Assembly (NCBI GenBank): GCA_027053355.1
Contig: JALUDX010000135.1
Coordinates: 1 to 34,178, forward strand
Reading direction: 5' to 3'
Origin: Anaerolineales bacterium
Lineage (GTDB): Bacteria; Chloroflexota; Anaerolineae; Anaerolineales; DRMV01
Length of the DNA stretch: 34,178 nt
Translations under genes and position numbers: made by a program
In this document: piece after piece, positions 1-9,015 of the stretch
Layout: every line of letters starts with the position of its first letter
Numbering within the stretch: position 1 is the stretch's first letter
Notes under the pieces: model-generated
Told to the model about the DNA's origin: nothing
Databases searched by the model: none
The model's input: only the letters and a program-made list of their open reading frames with translations

Positions 1-128
1 ACGGCGTGCCGCACATCTACAAAACTTACGCGGGCGAGGGGCACGGCTTCCGCAAACCCGAAACGCTGGAAGACCTGTACGAGGAAATTCAGCGGTTTTT
101 GATGAAATACGTGCTGTTTAGCGCGTAA
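1..128 (+). CDS. C-terminal fragment of an alpha/beta-hydrolase-type protein, possibly S9 prolyl oligopeptidase (5' end outside window)
   Basis: Open frame from nt 3 to TAA at 126-128: GVPHIYKTYAGEGHGFRKPETLEDLYEEIQRFLMKYVLFSA; the 'Y.GEGHGFRKPE' segment matches the catalytic-His region of S9 peptidases. Confidence 0.6.
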   Translation, partial: GVPHIYKTYAGEGHGFRKPETLEDLYEEIQRFLMKYVLFSA

Positions 129-176
129 GAAGAACGCCTTTTCTCCTTATGTTGCGCCTTTGCCGAAGGAAACGTT

Positions 177-1073
177 ATGAGTAAATCGTCTTCTTGGCGG
201 TGGGTGCGTCTTGGCGGTAGCCTTCTCGCTGGGACTTTACTGGCGTGGTGGCTGCTGAAGCAAGATTGGGGCACACTTTGGGCTGCGATGAGCCGATTGT
301 CATGGCCTATACTTTTAGCGGCTTTTGTGCTTTATTGGACGGGCATCGCTTTCAATGCCGCCCGATGGTATACTGTGTTGCATGGGATGAAGATAAAAAT
401 CTCCAGAGGTAAGGCCTTACGCTTGACTTTTGCCGGGGCTTTCGCGTCTAATTTCCTTCCTTCGACGGTAGGCGGTGACACGCTCCGAGTGTTAGGGTTA
501 TTAGGAGGCGTAACTTCGGCTTCGGTGGCGGAAGCGGTAACCTCGGTGGTGGTAGATCGGTTACTCAACGTGGTGGCCATGTACACGTTTCTGCCGCTCA
601 CGTGGTTGACCTACGGGGCAACTTTCCGCCACATGCTACCCGTCGAAGATGGGGGAGGATTGTTTTTGTTGTTGCCGCCAGATCTGCAGGCCAAACTGCA
701 GCAGAAATTGCGATCCGTGGGAAGCGGCTTTGCAACTCTAAGGCGTTCGCCGCAGGCCATAGGTCAAGGCTTTGTGTTAGCCTGGCTGTCACTACTGCCA
801 CCTTTTACCGCTACCTGGTTGGTCGCGCGGGCTTTAGGCATTCCCGTGTCGTGGTATGAAGTGGCAGGCACCACGGTCATTACCTATACCATTACATTAT
901 TGCCTATTGCTTTCAATGGCTATGGCGTGCGCGAAGTAAGCCTCGCCGTTTTGTACCCTTTGTTAGGGGCCACGCCAGCCCAGGCGCTCACTTTAGCGTT
1001 GGTGACCCGTTTTTTGATGGCAGCGACCACACTGACCGGTGCGCTGTGGGTGGGCGAAGCCGTGCCCCGTTGA
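177..1073 (+). CDS. Flippase-like / lysylphosphatidylglycerol synthase TM region (UPF0104) integral membrane protein
   Basis: 298 aa multi-TM protein; FNAARWYTVLHG...FASNFLPSTVGGDTLRV...VVVDRLLN pattern typical of LPG_synthase_TM proteins. Confidence 0.8.
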   Translation: MSKSSSWRWVRLGGSLLAGTLLAWWLLKQDWGTLWAAMSRLSWPILLAAFVLYWTGIAFNAARWYTVLHGMKIKISRGKALRLTFAGAFASNFLPSTVGGDTLRVLGLLGGVTSASVAEAVTSVVVDRLLNVVAMYTFLPLTWLTYGATFRHMLPVEDGGGLFLLLPPDLQAKLQQKLRSVGSGFATLRRSPQAIGQGFVLAWLSLLPPFTATWLVARALGIPVSWYEVAGTTVITYTITLLPIAFNGYGVREVSLAVLYPLLGATPAQALTLALVTRFLMAATTLTGALWVGEAVPR

Positions 1074-1181
1074 ACCAAAGGCTAATTTGCGCTCTCTACG
1101 CGTAATTATCTACCCAAAAGCGCTGCATATAGCCCTGTACACAGCACACAGAAGGCACGCTTTCTACGCACTCTGTCATTT

Positions 1182-2993
1182 TTGAGGCTTGCCATGCAAA
1201 TCCTCATTTTCTCCCTCATCATTGTAATCACCATGATACTTTTGCTCACCGACGCGCTACGGCCAGAAATCATCGGGCTGGGCGTGCTGTTTACCTTGGG
1301 CGCAACCGGCCTCGTCTCTTGGAAAGAGGCGTTTTCCGGTTTCAGCAGCAACGCGGTGCTGGCGATGTTCGGCCTGTTCATCATCGGCGGTGCGCTCCAG
1401 CGCAGCGGCGCGGCCGGCTGGCTGGGCGACAAACTGGTTGATCTCGCTAAGGGGAACGAGTCGGCGCTGATTGCCATCGTGATGAGCACGGCTGCCGCGC
1501 TTTCTGCCATCATGGTCAACATCGGCACCGCAGCCGTGCTCCTGCCCGCGGTGATGAGCGCCGGCCGCAAGACCAAAATTTCGCCTTCGCGGCTGGTCTT
1601 CCCCTTGGGCGTGGGCACCATCATCGGCGGCATGATCACCCTCATCGGTGCGACGCCCACCATCATCATGAACGAATTTCTGGCCGCGGCGTCGCTGCCG
1701 CGCTTCAAAATCTTTGAACAAGCGCCGCTTATCCTCCCCGGTGTGGTGCTCGCCGTGGCACTGATGGTGCTCCTCAAAAACCTGCTCTTGCCCAAACGCC
1801 TGCCGGAATACGAAAGCATCCTCCAGAAAAGCGACGCGCTCATCCAAACCTACATGCTGGACAGGGTGCTCCACGAAGTCGCGGTGAAGCCCGGCTCGTC
1901 GCTGGCGGGCATCAGCCTGCGGGAATGCGGCCTGCGCTCCCGCCACGGCGTGTACGTCATCGGCATCCGCCGCGGCGAGCGCTTTCTGCCACCGCCCACA
2001 GCCGAAACGGTGCTTCAAGTGGGCGACCGCCTTCTCCTCCGCGGCGACAATGCGGCCGTTCAATCCGCCGCCGAAGCCTGCAACCTGGAAGTGCTCCCCG
2101 AGGTGGAGGCCTTCCCGCCCAACCTGCTGCGCGAGGGCTACCAGATGGCCGAGGTGACGCTGGCTCCGCGGGCGTGGATGCAGGGCAAAACCGTGGCTGA
2201 AACCGATTTCTTCAACCGTTACGGCCTGCGCATCCTGGCCATTGACCACAAAGGCCAGCCCAAGCACCATCACATCGCCGAGCACAAATTGGAATTTGGC
2301 GACACCCTGCTGGTGCACGGCCGCGCCGACCGCATCGCCGCGCTGGAAGAGGACGACAACTTTATTGTGCTGGACAAAACTTCGCTGGAAGAAGCCGGGA
2401 ACACGCTTTCGGTGCCCAAGGCGGTGGTAACCGCGGTGGTCACGGCGCTGGCGTTGGCCGCGGTGGGCTTCCACATCCTGCCGCTGGGTGCGGCCGCGGT
2501 GGGTGGCGCTACGCTGTTGCTTTTGCTGGGTGTGCTCACTATGGAAGAAGCCTACCACGCCATTTCGTGGAAGGTGCTCATTTTCATCAGCGGCATGTTG
2601 CCTTTGGGTGCGGCCATGGTGCACAGCGGCACCTCCGAAGCCGTAGGACGCCTGCTGAGTCGTTTTCTCGGCGGACACAGCGCATTCTGGCTTTATCTGC
2701 TGATTGCCGTGGCAGCCGCATTGATCGGACATCTCACTTCCAACGTCACTGCGGCCGTGGTGACCATTCCCCTGGCCATCCAAACGGCGGCGCACCTCGG
2801 CGCAGACCCGCGCGCCGCAGCGGTGGTGGCCGCGCTGGGGGCTTCTAACGTCTTCAGTTCGCCGACTTATCAGGTCAACGTGTTCCTGATGGGCCCGGGC
2901 GAATACAAGCCGCTGGATTTCGTGAAGAAGGGCGCGCTGTTTTCCGTGCTGGTCATCCTGACCACCGCGGTGGGGGCTGCTTTGGGGTTGTGA
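1182..2993 (+). CDS. SLC13/DASS family permease with two central TrkA-C (RCK_C) domains
   Basis: 603 aa; TM blocks flank a soluble middle region with two RCK_C-like segments (SLAGISLRECGLRSRHGVYVIGIRRG..., QVGDRLLLRGD, FGDTLLVHG); C-terminal SNVTAAVVTIPLA. Start may be ATG 1194. Confidence 0.85.
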   Translation: MRLAMQILIFSLIIVITMILLLTDALRPEIIGLGVLFTLGATGLVSWKEAFSGFSSNAVLAMFGLFIIGGALQRSGAAGWLGDKLVDLAKGNESALIAIVMSTAAALSAIMVNIGTAAVLLPAVMSAGRKTKISPSRLVFPLGVGTIIGGMITLIGATPTIIMNEFLAAASLPRFKIFEQAPLILPGVVLAVALMVLLKNLLLPKRLPEYESILQKSDALIQTYMLDRVLHEVAVKPGSSLAGISLRECGLRSRHGVYVIGIRRGERFLPPPTAETVLQVGDRLLLRGDNAAVQSAAEACNLEVLPEVEAFPPNLLREGYQMAEVTLAPRAWMQGKTVAETDFFNRYGLRILAIDHKGQPKHHHIAEHKLEFGDTLLVHGRADRIAALEEDDNFIVLDKTSLEEAGNTLSVPKAVVTAVVTALALAAVGFHILPLGAAAVGGATLLLLLGVLTMEEAYHAISWKVLIFISGMLPLGAAMVHSGTSEAVGRLLSRFLGGHSAFWLYLLIAVAAALIGHLTSNVTAAVVTIPLAIQTAAHLGADPRAAAVVAALGASNVFSSPTYQVNVFLMGPGEYKPLDFVKKGALFSVLVILTTAVGAALGL

Positions 2994-3317
2994 GGCACGC
3001 CTTATTTATGTGATATATCATTTGGGCAGGGAGGAGTGCAAGCAGGCGCAGGCAGGGGATACCTGCGACGAGCGAGAAGGTGCAGGGAGGCGGTGGGGGC
3101 TTTAAGGAGAAAAACACGGGAACGCGATTCGGCGTTACTGAGAACAGAAGAGTGGTGTGAGCATTTGCTGGCGCAGCGCTTTCCGCCGCGTTTTTGTTTT
3201 TTGATAAGGCATTGAAGTTTTTTGGCAGGGGAGCGCGCGGAGAGAGGTTTGAGCGGAAACGCTTTCTCTTTTACGCTTGCTTTTGATAACTACCATTATC
3301 GCAAACAAATGGATGGG

Positions 3318-3460
3318 CCACGGATAACACGGATTTTTAAGTTGCCAAGATGACGCCAAGACCGCCAAGAAGCGAGGGCAAAGCGTGGACTTTTTAGTGT
3401 TTTTCGCCCAATCTGTGCTCATCTGTGGATCTCTTTCTGCGTAATCTGCGTAATCTGTGG
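3318..3460. repeat. MITE-like element bounded by inverted CCACRGATNACRCRGATT arms
   Basis: CCACGGATAACACGGATT (3318-3335) and AATCTGCGTAATCTGTGG (3443-3460), 14/18 complementary; contains GCCAAGATGACGCCAA (3344-3359), repeated at 6861-6876. Confidence 0.65.
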
Positions 3461-3513
3461 TTTTAGATACGAAAAAAGCCGACGTGGCGCTGGGTTTCTG
3501 CTATACTTACCTC

Positions 3514-4485
3514 ATGACCTCGACGCACCCAACGCCTTCGTCCCCCGGTACGCAGCCACTGGTGGTGCTGGTGGGCCCTACCGCAGTGGGCAAAACAGCG
3601 CTCTCATTGCAATTGGCTGAGGCCTTGCATGCCGAAATCGTTTCTGCGGATTCCCGGTTACTCTATCGCGGCATGGACATCGGCACGGCCAAGCCCACCC
3701 CTGCAGAGCGCGCCCGCGTGCCGCATCACTTGATCGACGTCACCACCCCCGATAAACCTTGGAGCCTGGCACGCTTTCAAGATGCGGCCTATCAGGCCAT
3801 CGCGGACATTCACGCGCGCGGGCGGCTGCCGTTGTTGGTCGGCGGCACAGGGCAATATATTTGGGCCGTAGTCGAAGGCTGGCAGATACCGCGGGTGGCC
3901 CCGCGCCCCGAATTACGCCGCGCCTTAGAGGCCTGGGGGCAAGAAATCGGCGCCGAAGCCCTGCACTCCCGCCTTGCCTGGCTGGATCCGCAGGCTGCGG
4001 CGGGCATCCTCCCTTCCAACATGCGGCGCACCGTGCGGGCGTTAGAGGTCATTTTTACCACCGGGCGCCTTTTTTCGGCCCAGCGTACCCGCCAACCGCC
4101 CCCTTACCGGGCGCTCGTTTTGGGGCTTACCCGCCCTCGGCCGGAACTACACCAGCGCATCGACGCCCGCATTGAGGCCATGCTGGCCGCAGGCTGGTTA
4201 GACGAAGTGCGTCGTTTACTTTCTGTCGGCTATACGACAGACCTGCCCGCAATGTCAGGCATTGGCTATGCCGAACTGGCGGCCTATCTGCAAGGCCGCC
4301 TCCCTTTGGACGACGCAGTGCAGCAAATCCGCCGCCGCACCCGACGTTTTGTACGCCGCCAGGCCAACTGGTTCAAGCCCAACGATCCTCGCATTCACTG
4401 GTTTTCGGCGGGCGACGCCTCCTTCCCTGCTATGCTTACGGCCATCCGCACTTTTTTGGCTGCCGGCAGCAACCAAGTTCCTTGA
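3514..4485 (+). CDS. miaA: tRNA dimethylallyltransferase
   Basis: VVLVGPTAVGKTALSLQLAEAL (P-loop), EIVSADSRLLYRGMDIGTAKP, HHLIDVTTPD, LLVGGTGQYIWAVVEGW, RTRRFVRRQANWF; ATG at 3514 is preferred over the longer ORF start. Confidence 0.95.
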   Translation: MTSTHPTPSSPGTQPLVVLVGPTAVGKTALSLQLAEALHAEIVSADSRLLYRGMDIGTAKPTPAERARVPHHLIDVTTPDKPWSLARFQDAAYQAIADIHARGRLPLLVGGTGQYIWAVVEGWQIPRVAPRPELRRALEAWGQEIGAEALHSRLAWLDPQAAAGILPSNMRRTVRALEVIFTTGRLFSAQRTRQPPPYRALVLGLTRPRPELHQRIDARIEAMLAAGWLDEVRRLLSVGYTTDLPAMSGIGYAELAAYLQGRLPLDDAVQQIRRRTRRFVRRQANWFKPNDPRIHWFSAGDASFPAMLTAIRTFLAAGSNQVP

Positions 4486-4548
4486 GCGGTGTTATGTATC
4501 CTGTAGTGGGAAAACCTTGTTCCCGACTTTTGAGGCAAGGAGGACATT

Positions 4549-4995
4549 ATGATAACTACCATTCGGCAATTGCTGGACAAAAAAGGGCGACAGGTCTGGG
4601 CTATTTCTCCTGAAGCAACGGTGTATCAGGCGCTGGAGATAATGGCCAACAAAGACATCGGCGCGGTGTTAGTGATGGATGGCGACCAATTGCTGGGCAT
4701 CTTTTCGGAAAGAGATTACGCCCGCCGATGTATCTTGCGCAACCGGCGCTCCAAAGAGACGCAAGTGAAAGACCTGATGACGCCTAACGTGGTGACCATT
4801 GCTCCCTCAGCCACCATTAACGACGCAATGGAATTGATGAGCCGCTATCACATTCGCCACCTCCCTGTAACGGAAGGTGGTCGCGTCATTGGCGTTATTT
4901 CTATTGGCGACGTGGTCAAGGCGGTCATCGAGAATCAGGAACACATGATTTCTCATCTGGAAAGTTACATTACCGGCGAACCGCCAAGCGCGTAG
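4549..4995 (+). CDS. CBS-domain pair protein
   Basis: 148 aa with two CBS motifs (GAVLVMDGDQLLGIFSERDYARR; IRHLPVTEGGRVIGVISIGDVVKAV); RBS aaggagga upstream. Confidence 0.9.
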   Translation: MITTIRQLLDKKGRQVWAISPEATVYQALEIMANKDIGAVLVMDGDQLLGIFSERDYARRCILRNRRSKETQVKDLMTPNVVTIAPSATINDAMELMSRYHIRHLPVTEGGRVIGVISIGDVVKAVIENQEHMISHLESYITGEPPSA

Positions 4996-5021
4996 GCAGC
5001 ACTCCCCACCCTACACGAAAC

Positions 5022-5050
5022 CGGGAGGCCGCTTCTAAAGCGGCCTCCCG
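5022..5050. terminator. GC-rich hairpin between convergent genes (possible bidirectional terminator)
   Basis: CGGGAGGCCGCTTCTAAAGCGGCCTCCCG, a 12-13 bp stem between the CBS gene (+) and lipoprotein gene (-); no T-tract follows. Confidence 0.5.
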
Positions 5051-5098
5051 ACGCGGCACGCGCCTTGACGCAGTTATTCGGCTATCCGAAATAGGCTG

Positions 5099-6097
5099 TT
5101 ATTTTCCGGGATTGTAAAGCACCAACGTGCCCCATGTGGTTGGGTCGGCCAAGGCGCGGTAGGGATCGTTGGAGATCATGGTTTGTTGCTCGGCCTCTCC
5201 AGCATTGTCGTTGTCAGAAATGTTGATCGCAAAACCCATTTGCATGCCGATATGCGGTTTGAACCCCAGCATCGCCCACGGAATGGCAAATTCGATGTTG
5301 TAGCCGTGGTCTTCCAGCTGCACGCCGATGTCTACGCTGGGGGTCTTCCCCGCTTTGTGCACTGGATACCATACGTAAGCCTCGGGAGAGGTACCGGGCG
5401 GGCTGCCGGGAGACACACCGATTTGATAATCGTCGATGTTGAGCCCACGAATGTAGAAATCGCCGTATAGATTGGTGTCTAACTGAATTTCAATTTCATC
5501 GCCTTTGAAAATATCTTTACCGTGCTGGGTTTGCACCAAATGGTCGTCAGTTACTTCCACACCAATGTACAACGCCCGATAATCCCAGCCGATGCGATAT
5601 TTGCCGCTGATATCGCTGGGGCCGTTGTAATTGGCTTGACCGTAAACCACGTATTTGATGGGATAAGTAGTGCGGGTACGCCAATCTACGAAATTGCCAT
5701 CGATGTGGTTGGGGGCTACCCACAATAGTGGTACGCGTACCACGGGGCCTGGTCTGCGGGCGGGTGTGGGCGTGGGCGTGGGCGGGATGGGCGTTGGAGT
5801 GAACGTCGCGGTAGGTAAGGGCGTGTTAGTGGGCGGCAAAGGCGTAGGCGTAGCGGAAGGGGGCGTGGTCGGCGTATCGCCGAGGGTAGGCGTGGGCGCT
5901 GCCGTCGTCGGTGAAGTTGGTTCTTTGGTCGCCGTAGGGGGAATGGCCGTAGGGTTGGCCACAGCAGTGAGGGTAAGATCAGGAGTCGGAAACACAAAAG
6001 GCGTTGGGGTGCTCAACCCGGGCAGCGAGCATGAAGCCAGCGTCAGTCCGCCCCACAGGAGCACTAACCAGGGTAAAAGCGAGCGCAAGCGGCTCAT
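5099..6097 (-). CDS. Secreted lipoprotein with Thr/Pro-rich linker and C-terminal CBM9-like/DOMON-type domain
   Basis: N-terminal signal with lipobox (VLLWGGLTLASC), TP-rich linker (TPTPLPPTNTPLPTATFTPTPIPPTPTPTP), then a domain with KYRIGWDYRALYIGVEVTDDHLVQ...GDEIEIQLDTN...YNIEFAIPWAMLG typical of CBM9-like sugar-binding domains. Confidence 0.8.
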   Translation of the reverse strand: MSRLRSLLPWLVLLWGGLTLASCSLPGLSTPTPFVFPTPDLTLTAVANPTAIPPTATKEPTSPTTAAPTPTLGDTPTTPPSATPTPLPPTNTPLPTATFTPTPIPPTPTPTPARRPGPVVRVPLLWVAPNHIDGNFVDWRTRTTYPIKYVVYGQANYNGPSDISGKYRIGWDYRALYIGVEVTDDHLVQTQHGKDIFKGDEIEIQLDTNLYGDFYIRGLNIDDYQIGVSPGSPPGTSPEAYVWYPVHKAGKTPSVDIGVQLEDHGYNIEFAIPWAMLGFKPHIGMQMGFAINISDNDNAGEAEQQTMISNDPYRALADPTTWGTLVLYNPGK

Positions 6098-6360
6098 TTT
6101 AGACCTCCTTCTTTGCGTAATGAAAGCGAGTCAACAAACGTGTTCCGTGCAATAAACAGGCCAACATATGGCCTCTCTAACGATAGACGCTAAGTATTCG
6201 CCAAAAGTTCCCCCGCCGAAGGGACATACTGCTACGTTAGAGATTTGTTAGAAACCTGCGCGAACCCCGGCAATTTCAACTCCTTATGCTAAAATAGCAG
6301 TGCTCAAATACTGCACAAACAGCACATTGTGCTAAAAGTCTCAAAAGTGGAGGTAGCAAC

Positions 6361-6642
6361 ATGGCCAAGAAAATCAAAGTCCAACCCTTAGGCAGTCGGG
6401 TCTTGATTCGCCCTGAAGAGGAAGAACCGCGCACCAGCAGCGGCATTTTACTGCCTGAGACGGCGAAAGAAAAGCCCCAAATTGGCGAAGTGATCGCCAT
6501 TGGCGACGAAGAAGAAGACATCCCCGTGAAGGTGGGGCAAAAGGTGCTCTACCCCAAATACACGGGCACGGAAATCAAGATCGACGGGGTGGAACATCTG
6601 ATCATGGACGCCAGCGATTTGTTGGCCGTGGTTGAGAAGTAA
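6361..6642 (+). CDS. groES: Co-chaperonin GroES
   Basis: KVQPLGSRVLIRPEEEEPRTSSGILLPETAKEKPQIGEVIAIGDEE...VKVGQKVLYPKYTGTEIKIDGVEHLIMDASDLLAVVE. Confidence 0.95.
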   Translation: MAKKIKVQPLGSRVLIRPEEEEPRTSSGILLPETAKEKPQIGEVIAIGDEEEDIPVKVGQKVLYPKYTGTEIKIDGVEHLIMDASDLLAVVEK

Positions 6643-6690
6643 CCGCAACCGCTGGGAACAACCTCCCTGCTTTTGTCGAGCGAGAAAAAA

Positions 6691-6722
6691 CAGCGCCCGG
6701 GTGCCCCCCGCCCCGGGCGCTG
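6691..6722 (-). terminator. Strong hairpin with its T-tract on the minus strand
   Basis: CAGCGCCCGGG (6691-6701) / CCCGGGCGCTG (6712-6722), 11-bp perfect stem; preceded on + by gagaaaaaa, so the minus strand reads hairpin + TTTTTTCTC. Confidence 0.5.
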
Positions 6723-6989
6723 TGACGAGAAAGACCACGGGTGACACGGGCTGCCACAGATGCCCACAGATTTTCGAGTAATGCAAAGAACGCAAAGGAA
6801 CATAAAGACGCAAAGATGCCAAGAAACGCAGATAGACGCAGATTTTTGGGCGCCGAGGTCGCCAAGATGACGCCAACAGCCGCATCCCGTTTCCCGACTC
6901 CCTATTTTCTGTGCCTTCTCTGTGTCTTCTGTGACTTTCTGTCTGTGTTATCTGCAGTGTCTCTTCTAAACTACGAAACGGAGGGCAAC

Positions 6990-7958
6990 ATGTTCCAACT
7001 GAACATCGGCGGTTCCGAAGCAGCCGATACAAGCAAAATTTACGATTTGGTCGTGGTCGGTGCGGGCGCTGCGGGGCTGACCACCGCAATTTACGCTTCG
7101 CGCGATGGCTGGGATACGTTGGTGCTAGAACGCGAAGCCGCCGGCGGCTTGGCCGCAACCACCCATCTGATCGAAAACTATCCGGGCTTCCCCGAAGGCA
7201 TCGACGGCTCGAAATTGATGGAACGCTTTGCCGAGCAGGCCAAGCGGTTTGGCGCGCAAATCGTCGAGTTCGAGGAAGTAGAACGCCTGCAGCGCAACGC
7301 GGAAGGCATTTTCGAAATCGAGACCACCGGCGCCACGTACAAAGGCCGCACTGTGGTGTTGGCCACGGGCAGCCGCCCCAAGCATTTGGGCATTCCCGGC
7401 GAAGAGGCCTTTGCCAACAAGGGCGTTTCGTACTGCGCCACCTGCGATGGCCCGCTTTACAAAGACCAGGACGTGGTGGTCATCGGCTGCGGCAATTCCG
7501 GCTTGCAAGAAGCCCAAATTTTGCTGGAATACGCCAAAAGCGTGACTTTCGTGGAGTTCCTTTCCTACTCCATTGCGGAAAAGGTCCTCCGCGACCGGGT
7601 GATGAATCACCCGAAAGTGACGTGCTACTTCTCGCACATGGCCGTGGAAATCAAGGGCGACGATTTCGTCACCGGCGTGGTGATCAAAGACCGGGAAAGC
7701 GGTGAGACCAAAGAGATCCCGGCCAAAGGCGTGTTCATCTATGTGGGCTATCAGCCTTACACCGATTTCGTCAAGGGCTTCGTGGAACTGGATCAACGCG
7801 GCTACATTGTGACCGACGAGCGGATGCACACCAACGTGCCGGGCGTGTTTGCCGCGGGCGACGTGCGTTCCAACAATCTGGCCCAGGTAGCGGTGGCCGT
7901 AGGCGATGGCGCCAAAGCCGCGATCGCGGTGCGCGAATACCTGCAAGCCAAAGCATAA
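6990..7958 (+). CDS. Thioredoxin reductase-like flavoprotein, paralog 1
   Basis: FAD motif VVVGAGAAGLTTAIYASRDGW, redox motif CATCDGPLYK, C-terminal GVFAAGDVRSNNLAQVAVAVGDGAKAA. ATG 6990 with RBS ggaggg; the upstream in-frame extension to 6741 is repeat-derived. Confidence 0.9.
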   Translation: MFQLNIGGSEAADTSKIYDLVVVGAGAAGLTTAIYASRDGWDTLVLEREAAGGLAATTHLIENYPGFPEGIDGSKLMERFAEQAKRFGAQIVEFEEVERLQRNAEGIFEIETTGATYKGRTVVLATGSRPKHLGIPGEEAFANKGVSYCATCDGPLYKDQDVVVIGCGNSGLQEAQILLEYAKSVTFVEFLSYSIAEKVLRDRVMNHPKVTCYFSHMAVEIKGDDFVTGVVIKDRESGETKEIPAKGVFIYVGYQPYTDFVKGFVELDQRGYIVTDERMHTNVPGVFAAGDVRSNNLAQVAVAVGDGAKAAIAVREYLQAKA

Positions 7959-7962
7959 AACC

Positions 7963-8880
7963 ATGATAACGCATACCCAGGTGCTCATTTTAGGCGCGGG
8001 ACCGGCGGGGCTGGCAGCAGCCCTGTATGCGGCCCGCGCCGATTTAAACCCCTTGGTGCTCACCGGCCCTGAGTTGGGCGGGCAGGTTTCCATCACCTAC
8101 ATGGTCGAAAACTACCCCGGCTTTCCCGAAGGGGTCGAGGGGCCGGCATTGGTGCAGCGGTTCAAAGAGCAAGCCGAAAAGTTTGGGGCGCGCTTAGTGT
8201 TGGATACCGCGGTGGCCGTCGATTTCAGCCAGCGGCCTTTTCGCGTGCAGGCCACCAAAACCACCTACACCGCCGACACCGTCATCGTGGCCACGGGCGC
8301 CACGGCCAAAACTTTAGGGGTGGCCGGTGAAGATGAACTGGTAGGCATGGGAGTTTCGTATTGCGCCACCTGCGACGGCCACTTTTTCAAGGGTATGGAC
8401 ATCGTGGTCGTCGGCGGCGGCGACAGCGCGCTGGAAGAAGCCCTGTTCCTCACCCGTTACGCGAACACGGTCACGATCATCCACCGCCGTGACCAGTTGC
8501 GGGCTGGCCCGCTGCTGCAAAAGCGCGCTCGCGAGCATCCGAAAATCCGCTTCTTGCTCGACACCGTGGTCACCGAAATTTTAGGCGAAGACATGGTGGA
8601 AGGGGTGCGCCTGCGGCACGTGCCCAGCGGGGAAACGCGCGATCACCCCACCGCGGGCGTCTTCATCTTCATCGGCTACCATCCCAACACCGATCTCTTC
8701 ACGGGACAATTAGCCTTAGACGAGCGGGGTTACATCGTTACCGACAAATTCACCCGCACCAGTGTGCCGGGCGTGTTTGCCGCGGGGGAAGTGGCCGACA
8801 GCCGCTATCGGCAGGTCATCACTTCCGCAGGCATGGGCGCGGCAGCAGCCATGGAAGTGGTGCATTTCCTGAGCGGCTAA
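7963..8880 (+). CDS. trxB: Thioredoxin reductase, paralog 2
   Basis: LILGAGPAGLAAALYAARADL, CATCDGHFFK, VVGGGDSALEEALFL, IIHRRDQLRA, GVFAAGEVADSRYRQVITSAGMGAAAAM; begins 4 nt after paralog 1 stops. Confidence 0.95.
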   Translation: MITHTQVLILGAGPAGLAAALYAARADLNPLVLTGPELGGQVSITYMVENYPGFPEGVEGPALVQRFKEQAEKFGARLVLDTAVAVDFSQRPFRVQATKTTYTADTVIVATGATAKTLGVAGEDELVGMGVSYCATCDGHFFKGMDIVVVGGGDSALEEALFLTRYANTVTIIHRRDQLRAGPLLQKRAREHPKIRFLLDTVVTEILGEDMVEGVRLRHVPSGETRDHPTAGVFIFIGYHPNTDLFTGQLALDERGYIVTDKFTRTSVPGVFAAGEVADSRYRQVITSAGMGAAAAMEVVHFLSG

Positions 8881-9015
8881 CTCCCGCTATGGGGGCGTAA
8901 AAGTGACAATTGTAACTACTCCCTGGGCGGTAAGTGGATTATATTGGAACGTGACGGACTAAAATCAGCCGCGAACGTTCACTCGGCTGTCCCATCATGC
9001 ATTGAGGAGGCAACT

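Noticed and set aside
1257-2795. 512-aa minus-strand ORF opposite the SLC13 permease
   Set aside because: Antisense of a clear membrane transporter; low-complexity His/Arg/Gln-rich translation.
3135-3422. 95-aa minus ORF in the large gap before miaA
   Set aside because: Overlaps the repeat element, shows no domain or RBS support, and reads like translated repeat sequence.
3284-4563. TGATAACTACCATT present at both 3284-3297 and 4550-4563
   Set aside because: A 14-mer pair is expected by chance in about 34 kb and flanks are unrelated.
6290-6345. CIRCE/HrcA operator upstream of groES
   Set aside because: The TTAGCACTC-N9-GAGTGCTAA arrangement is not present; only a different palindrome is.
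6741-6989. In-frame N-terminal extension of TrxR paralog 1 (MTRAATDAHRFSSNAKNAKEHKDAK...)
   Set aside because: Sequence derives from the intergenic CACAGA-type repeat; a good RBS and FAD-domain spacing support ATG 6990.
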